Below are positions 59,424 to 64,000 of a stretch of DNA of 64,000 bases, in pieces. The notes below the pieces were generated by a model, which was not told the origin of the DNA, made no database searches, and was given only the letters and a program-made list of their open reading frames with translations. The DNA lies in NCBI GenBank assembly GCA_020637615.1, contig JACKKC010000004.1, forward strand, positions 62,001 through 126,000, in the 5' to 3' direction. The position numbers and the translations under genes are program-made. Numbering within the stretch: the first letter of the stretch is position 1; each line of letters opens with the position of its first letter. The DNA is from Rhodovulum sp. GTDB lineage: Bacteria > Pseudomonadota > Alphaproteobacteria > Rhodobacterales > Rhodobacteraceae.

Positions 59424-60377
59424 CTACTGGATCCCGAAGAGATAGCCGTCCGCCACGTCCTGGCCGAGCGCGGCGTTCTGGTTGACGAAGCGGGTGAGGA
59501 ACTCGTGCAGGCCCTCGCCGATCACGTCCTCGACCTTGGCGGCGGTCAGCTCGCCCAGCGCGGCCTCCGCCCGGTCGTGGGCAGCGGTCCGGCTGCCGTA
59601 TGCCTTCGCCAGCCGGTCGAGGTGGTATTCGACAGTATCGAGGCAATGCAGCAGCGAGCGCGGGCAGGCCGGGTTCAGGATCAGGAAATGCGCGATCTTG
59701 CGGGGCGAATATTCGCCGCCATAGGCCCAGTGGAAGGCGCGATAGGCCGAGAGCGCGCGCAGGAGCGTCGTCCATTGATAGGTGTCGATCGAGCCGCCGA
59801 CCATGTCGGTCGTCGGCAAGAGCACGTAGTATTTGACGTCGAGCAGCCGCGCGGTGTTGTCGCCGCGTTCGAGATACCAGCCGAGGTTCAGGAAATCGTA
59901 GCCGTCGTTCTGCAGATGCGTGCCTTCGGTGGCGCCCCGGAAGAGCGCGCCCTGGCGCTTGGTCCATTCGCAGAGTTCCGGCAGCAGCGCCTCCGACCGC
60001 GGCCGCCGCTCGATCTCGCGCAGGTCGAGATAGGCACCGTTGAGCGCGTCCCACATCTCGGTGGTGAGCGCAGTGCGCACCGCGCGGCCGTTCTGGCGCG
60101 CGGTCTCGATGCAGGAGATCACGCTCGAGGGGTTCTCGCGGTCGAAGAAGAGCCAGGTCTCCACGTCGCGCTGGTGGAATTCCTCGCCGAACTTCGCGCC
60201 GAAGCCCCTGGCCGAGCCGGCGGCCGAGACCAGCGAGGCCCATTCGTTGCGGTAGCCCGTGCCCGCCGAGGGCATGAGCCCCATGCGGTAGCCGACCTCG
60301 AGAAGCCGCGCCATGGTTTCGGCCCGCTCCATGTAGCGCGCGAGCCAGAAGAGATTTTCCGCGGTCCTGCTCAGCAT
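59424..60377 (-). CDS. Alpha-E domain-containing protein (DUF403)
   Basis: A 317-residue all-helical protein. It begins MLSRTAENLFWLARYMERAETMARLLEVGYRM, the classic Alpha-E opening, followed by CIETARQNGRAVRTALTTEMWDALN and FLNLGWYLERGDNTARLLDVKYYVLLP with the repeated ERxxxxAR motif, and FLILNPACPRSLLHCLD. The repeated Glu/Arg pairs suggest an active site in a helical bundle. It is encoded between the transglutaminase and ATP-grasp genes, 4 bases from the latter. Confidence 0.95.
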   Translation of the reverse strand: MLSRTAENLFWLARYMERAETMARLLEVGYRMGLMPSAGTGYRNEWASLVSAAGSARGFGAKFGEEFHQRDVETWLFFDRENPSSVISCIETARQNGRAVRTALTTEMWDALNGAYLDLREIERRPRSEALLPELCEWTKRQGALFRGATEGTHLQNDGYDFLNLGWYLERGDNTARLLDVKYYVLLPTTDMVGGSIDTYQWTTLLRALSAYRAFHWAYGGEYSPRKIAHFLILNPACPRSLLHCLDTVEYHLDRLAKAYGSRTAAHDRAEAALGELTAAKVEDVIGEGLHEFLTRFVNQNAALGQDVADGYLFGIQ

Positions 60378-60381
60378 GCCG

Positions 60382-61773
60382 TCAATCCGCCAGAACCCAG
60401 GTGTCCTTGACCCCGCCGCCCTGCGACGAGTTCACCACGAGCGAGCCTTCCTTCAGCGCCACCCGGGTCAGGCCGCCGGGGCAGAGATGCACCTCGCGCC
60501 CCACCAGGCAGAAGGGGCGCAGGTCCACGTGGCGCGGCGCGAGCCCCTCGTCGACGAAGGTCGGGCAGGTCGAGAGTGCCAGCGTCGGCTGGGCGATGAA
60601 GGCCGCCGGGTCGCCCTTGATGCGCTCGGCATAGGCGGCGACCTGCTCCTTGGTCGATTTCGGCCCCACGAGCATGCCGTAGCCGCCCGAGCCGTGCACC
60701 TCCTTGACCACCAGATCCGCGAGGTTCTCCAGCACGAACTTGCGGTCCGAGGGATCGGCGCATTTCCAGGTCTGCACGTTCTTCAGGATCGGCTCCTCGC
60801 CGAGATAGAAGCGGATCATCTCGGGCACGTAGATATAGACCGCCTTGTCGTCGGCCACGCCCGCCCCCGGCGCCGAGGCGATCGCCACCCCGCCCGAGCG
60901 GTAGACGTTCATCAGCCCCGGAACGCCGAGCATCGATTCGGGCCGGAAGCAGAGCGGGTCGAGGAAGGAATCGTCGAGCCGCCGGTAGATCACATGCACG
61001 CGCTTCGGGCCCTCGGTGGTGCGCATGTAGACGAAATCGCCCTGCACGAAGAGGTCCTGTCCCTCGACCAGTTCGATGCCCATCTGGTCGGCGAGGAAGG
61101 AATGCTCATAATAGGCGCTGTTGAACGCGCCGGGCGAGAGGAGCACGCTCACCGGCTGCCCCTCGCAGCTCGCCGGCGCCACGCTCGCCAGGGTGCGGCG
61201 CAGCCGGTCGGGGTAGTCGTCCACCGGCGCGATGCGCGTCGCCCGGAAGAGGTCGGGGAACATCCGCATCATGATCTCGCGGTTCTCGAGCATGTAGCTC
61301 ACGCCCGAGGGCGTCCGGCAATTGTCCTCCAGCACGAAGAATTCCTCGGGCCCGGTGCGCACGAGGTCGATGCCGACGATATGGGAATAGACCCCGGCGG
61401 GCGGGTCGATCCCGACCACCGCCGGCTCGTAGGCCTCGTTGCGGAACACCAGATCCGCGGGGATGATCCCGGCGCGGGTGATCTCGGCGCGGTGATAGAC
61501 GTCGTAGAGGAAGGCGTTGAGCGCGCGCGCCCGCTGCTTGACCCCCCTCTCCAGCCGCCGCCACTCGTATTCGGTGAAGACCCGGGGCATCATGTCGAAG
61601 GGGATCAGTCGCTCGGTGTCGCCGCCTTCGCCATAGACCGCGAAGGTGATGCCGATGCGCCGGAACAGCGCCTCGGCCTGCCGCTGCTTCTGCGAAAGCG
61701 CCTCGGGCGAGGTCGATTCCACCCAGTCCAGCAGCTTGGCATAGGCCGGCCGCACCCGCTTTCCATCATACAT
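60382..61773 (-). CDS. Circularly permuted ATP-grasp protein (type 2)
   Basis: A 463-residue ATP-grasp enzyme of the DUF404/DUF407 type. Visible blocks are MPRVFTEYEWRRLERGVKQRARALNAFLYDVY, IVGIDLVRTGPEEFFVLEDNCRTPSGVSYMLENR (metal-binding acidic region), SAYYEHSFLADQMGIELVEGQDL, FVLENLADLVVKEVHGSGGYGMLVGP (ATP-binding Lys and Gly loop) and a C-terminal LKEGSLVVNSSQGGGVKDTWVL. It probably forms an amide bond. First gene of the four-gene operon. Confidence 0.95.
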   Translation of the reverse strand: MYDGKRVRPAYAKLLDWVESTSPEALSQKQRQAEALFRRIGITFAVYGEGGDTERLIPFDMMPRVFTEYEWRRLERGVKQRARALNAFLYDVYHRAEITRAGIIPADLVFRNEAYEPAVVGIDPPAGVYSHIVGIDLVRTGPEEFFVLEDNCRTPSGVSYMLENREIMMRMFPDLFRATRIAPVDDYPDRLRRTLASVAPASCEGQPVSVLLSPGAFNSAYYEHSFLADQMGIELVEGQDLFVQGDFVYMRTTEGPKRVHVIYRRLDDSFLDPLCFRPESMLGVPGLMNVYRSGGVAIASAPGAGVADDKAVYIYVPEMIRFYLGEEPILKNVQTWKCADPSDRKFVLENLADLVVKEVHGSGGYGMLVGPKSTKEQVAAYAERIKGDPAAFIAQPTLALSTCPTFVDEGLAPRHVDLRPFCLVGREVHLCPGGLTRVALKEGSLVVNSSQGGGVKDTWVLAD

Positions 61774-61990
61774 TTCGTTGAAAGTACTGATGGCTCACTC
61801 CCCCCTCGGCCTTGCGGAACAATAGATTCGCTCGCAGGCCAAAACGCAAGCGCGACGGCGAGCGAAATCGGCGCCGGGGAGCGCGGGAGGCGCCATTCTG
61901 CATGGTAATTGCGTCCTGCGCGGCGATGTGATTAACATTCCGCCAATTTAGGATCCGACCAGCGAAACGAGCGGAACACAGGGTGGCTCC

Positions 61991-63094
61991 ATGAATGCCG
62001 GACACGGCAACGAGGCGTTCGTCGCCTTCGAACACGTCCAGAAGAGCTATGACGGCGAGACCCTCGTCGTAAAGGATCTGAACCTGAAGATCGGCCAGGG
62101 CGAGTTCCTGACCATGCTGGGGCCCTCCGGATCGGGCAAGACCACCTGCCTGATGATGCTCGCGGGCTTCGAGACCGCGACCCACGGCGAGATCCGACTC
62201 GCCGGCCGGCCGATCAATAACATTCCGCCGCACAAGCGCGGCATCGGCATGGTGTTCCAGAACTACGCGCTCTTCCCGCACATGACCGTGGGCGAGAACC
62301 TCGCCTTCCCGCTCGAGGTGCGCAAGATGTCGAAGGCCGAGATCGAGGCCAAGGTCAAGCGCGCCCTCGACATGGTGCAGATGGGCGCCTTCGCCGGCCG
62401 CCGCCCGGCGCAGCTCTCGGGCGGCCAGCAGCAGCGCATCGCGCTCGCCCGGGCCCTGGTCTTCGATGCCGAGCTGGTGCTGATGGACGAGCCGCTCGGC
62501 GCCCTCGACAAGCAGCTGCGCGAGCACATGCAGTTCGAGATCAAGCACATCCACGAGCGGCTCGGCGTGACGGTGGTCTATGTCACCCACGACCAGGGCG
62601 AGGCGCTGACCATGTCGGACCGGATCGCCGTCTTCAACGACGGGCGCATCCAGCAGCTGGCGCCGCCCGAGGATCTCTACGAGCGGCCGGAGAACGGGTT
62701 CGTCGCGCAGTTCATCGGCGAGAACAACACCCTCGAAGGAACGGTCGAGACCATCGGCCAGGGCAATTGCACGGTGCGCCTCGGCGACGGCTCGGTGATC
62801 GACGCGCTGCCGGTCAACGTCTCCAGGGCCGGGGAGCGGACCCTGCTCTCGATCCGGCCGGAGCGGGCGGAGTTCAACCTCGACCGGCTTCCGGAGGGCA
62901 CCCATACCGTCAAGGCCGAGGTGCTCGAATTCATCTACATGGGCGACATCTTCCGCATTCGCCTGCGGATCGCCGGAAACGAGAACTTCGTCATCAAGTG
63001 CCGCAATGCGGTCGGACAGCGCCGGCTCCGGCCGGGCGAGGTCATCGACGTCGGCTGGCTGCCGCAGGATTGCCGCGCGCTGGAAGCAGCATGA
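61991..63094 (+). CDS. Polyamine-type ABC transporter ATP-binding protein (PotA-like)
   Basis: A 367-residue ATPase. Walker A GPSGSGKTTCLMML, Q-loop MVFQNYALFPHMTVGENLAF, signature QLSGGQQQRIALARAL, Walker B LVLMDEPLGALDKQLR and the switch His in YVTHDQGEALTMSDR are all present. The C-terminal TOBE_2 domain begins at about residue 280. Similar to PotA; together with the downstream binding protein it would import a polyamine or a related cation. It is divergent from the Anbu operon. Confidence 0.93.
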   Translation: MNAGHGNEAFVAFEHVQKSYDGETLVVKDLNLKIGQGEFLTMLGPSGSGKTTCLMMLAGFETATHGEIRLAGRPINNIPPHKRGIGMVFQNYALFPHMTVGENLAFPLEVRKMSKAEIEAKVKRALDMVQMGAFAGRRPAQLSGGQQQRIALARALVFDAELVLMDEPLGALDKQLREHMQFEIKHIHERLGVTVVYVTHDQGEALTMSDRIAVFNDGRIQQLAPPEDLYERPENGFVAQFIGENNTLEGTVETIGQGNCTVRLGDGSVIDALPVNVSRAGERTLLSIRPERAEFNLDRLPEGTHTVKAEVLEFIYMGDIFRIRLRIAGNENFVIKCRNAVGQRRLRPGEVIDVGWLPQDCRALEAA

Positions 63095-63173
63095 CGAACG
63101 CCGGCCGCGTGCCCGACCGGAGGCGCGCAGCCGGCCGAGAAGAAGTCCGGGTACAGTACACAGGGAGTATCAT

Positions 63174-64000
63174 ATGAAAACCAGACACCTATTCGGAGCG
63201 ACCGCTCTCGCCCTCCTGCCGGCGGCCGCCATGATGGCGCAGGACACGGCGACCTGCGAGAATTGCGCCAATACCATGACCGTGGTCTCCTGGGGCGGCG
63301 CCTACCAGAACAGCCAGGTCAAGGCCTATATCGAGCCCTACAAGGCGCTGCACCCCGAGCTGACGGTGGTGATGGACGAGAGCTCCGCGGAATCGGTCGC
63401 CAAGATGCGCGCCATGGCCGAGGCGGGCAACGTCACCTGGGACGTCGTCGACACGCTGGCCTCCGACGCCATCCGCATGTGCGACGAGGGCCTGGTGATG
63501 GAGTTCGACGACATCGACGCCGTGCTGGCGCCGGCGCCGGACGGCACGCCGGCATCGGAGGATTTCGGCGACCTGCTCATCAACGACTGCTTCGTCCCGC
63601 AGATCGTCTATTCGACCACCTTCGGCTACCGCACCGACGTGGCCGACTGGGGCGGCAAGGTGCCGAGCACGGTCTGCGACGTCTTCGACCTCGAGACCTT
63701 CCCGGGCAAGCGCGCGCTGCAGAAGCGCCCGATCGACAACATGGAATGGGCGCTCTACTGCGACGGCGTCGCCAAGGAGGAGATCTACGACGTCCTCGGG
63801 ACCGACGAGGGCGTCGAGCGCGCGTTCAACAAGCTCAATGGCATCAAGGACCAGGTGGTCTGGTGGACCGCCGGCGCCGAGACGCCGCAGCTGCTCGCCG
63901 ACGGCGAGGTGGTGATCGGCTCGACCTTCAACGGCCGCCTGTTCTCGGCGATCGTCGAGCAGAACCAGCCGATCGCCATGCTCTGGGACATGCAGGACTT
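63174..64000 (+). CDS. Polyamine-type ABC transporter substrate-binding protein (partial)
   Basis: The first 275 codons of a periplasmic binding protein; the 3' end lies outside the window. MKTRHLFGATALALLPAAAM with MMAQD is a signal peptide. NTMTVVSWGGAYQNSQVKAY then IEPYKAL is the usual start of the PotD/ extracellular solute-binding family 1 fold, and EAGNVTWDVVDTLASDAIRMCDEGLV and VPSTVCDVFDLETFPGKRAL match putrescine/spermidine-binding homologues. Two close Cys residues (TCENC) after the signal peptide are unusual for PotD. GGGAG 7 bases before the ATG. Confidence 0.9.
   Translation, partial: MKTRHLFGATALALLPAAAMMAQDTATCENCANTMTVVSWGGAYQNSQVKAYIEPYKALHPELTVVMDESSAESVAKMRAMAEAGNVTWDVVDTLASDAIRMCDEGLVMEFDDIDAVLAPAPDGTPASEDFGDLLINDCFVPQIVYSTTFGYRTDVADWGGKVPSTVCDVFDLETFPGKRALQKRPIDNMEWALYCDGVAKEEIYDVLGTDEGVERAFNKLNGIKDQVVWWTAGAETPQLLADGEVVIGSTFNGRLFSAIVEQNQPIAMLWDMQD

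Noticed and set aside
1..64000. CRISPR arrays, insertion sequences, prophage and rRNA genes
   Set aside because: No regularly spaced repeats, transposase motifs, phage structural genes or rRNA sequence were seen anywhere in the window.

Overview
This GC-rich window reads as chromosome of an alphaproteobacterium, most likely Rhodobacteraceae. Reasons: the order plsX-fabH-ihfA-MerR, the order rplU-rpmA-GNAT-obgE-proB-proA, a TrgB-type NUDIX gene next to cysK, a ChrR-type zinc anti-sigma factor, MipA/OmpV, an IalB-family protein, and sigma70-like promoters with TAGGGT or TATAGA -10 boxes. Most genes are housekeeping; no phage, insertion sequence or CRISPR array is visible.

Layout. 0-5 kb: the 3' end of ilvC, a GNAT gene, a decayed second copy of an ilvC segment, a divergent aldo/keto reductase and AraC regulator, MmcQ/YjbR, a hemerythrin protein and secG. 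5-14 kb: pyrG, a TerB-like gene, a MipA porin-like gene, aroK-aroB, and divergently a 42-residue membrane peptide, a secreted 522-residue protein and xerD, then a CorC-type CBS protein. 14-22 kb: a HerA-like ATPase, IalB, and a minus-strand operon of L,D-transpeptidase, LpxD, ACP and FabF, opposite a MepK-like peptidase. 22-27 kb: rplU-rpmA-GNAT-obgE-proB-proA. 27-33 kb: trgB-cysK-mechanosensitive channel, divergent from an orphan ChrR-like gene that carries an RpoE-type promoter. 33-42 kb: ppx, rpsF-rpsR-rplI, an iron-type ABC permease, olsB-chrA, msrB and bamE. 42-47 kb: DUF177-rpmF-plsX-fabH-ihfA-MerR, tRNA-Pro(GGG) and dcd. 47-50 kb: a large serine protease-nuclease fusion. 50-55 kb: argS, a SPOR protein, nagZ, scpA and scpB, where three genes carry about eight frameshifts. 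55-62 kb: an M20 hydrolase, a DUF992 protein and the Anbu proteasome-like operon. 62-64 kb: a polyamine-type ABC transporter that runs off the end.

The observations most worth a second look are the protease-endonuclease fusion (47448-49643), the orphan ChrR protein with its TGATCC-N18-TATCA promoter (32626-33337), the complete Anbu operon (57865-61773), a dispersed intergenic palindromic repeat family, the frameshift cluster at 49.9-53.3 kb, and the ilvC relic at 1205-1325. Gene calls rest on motifs and family resemblance read by eye; no database search was run.
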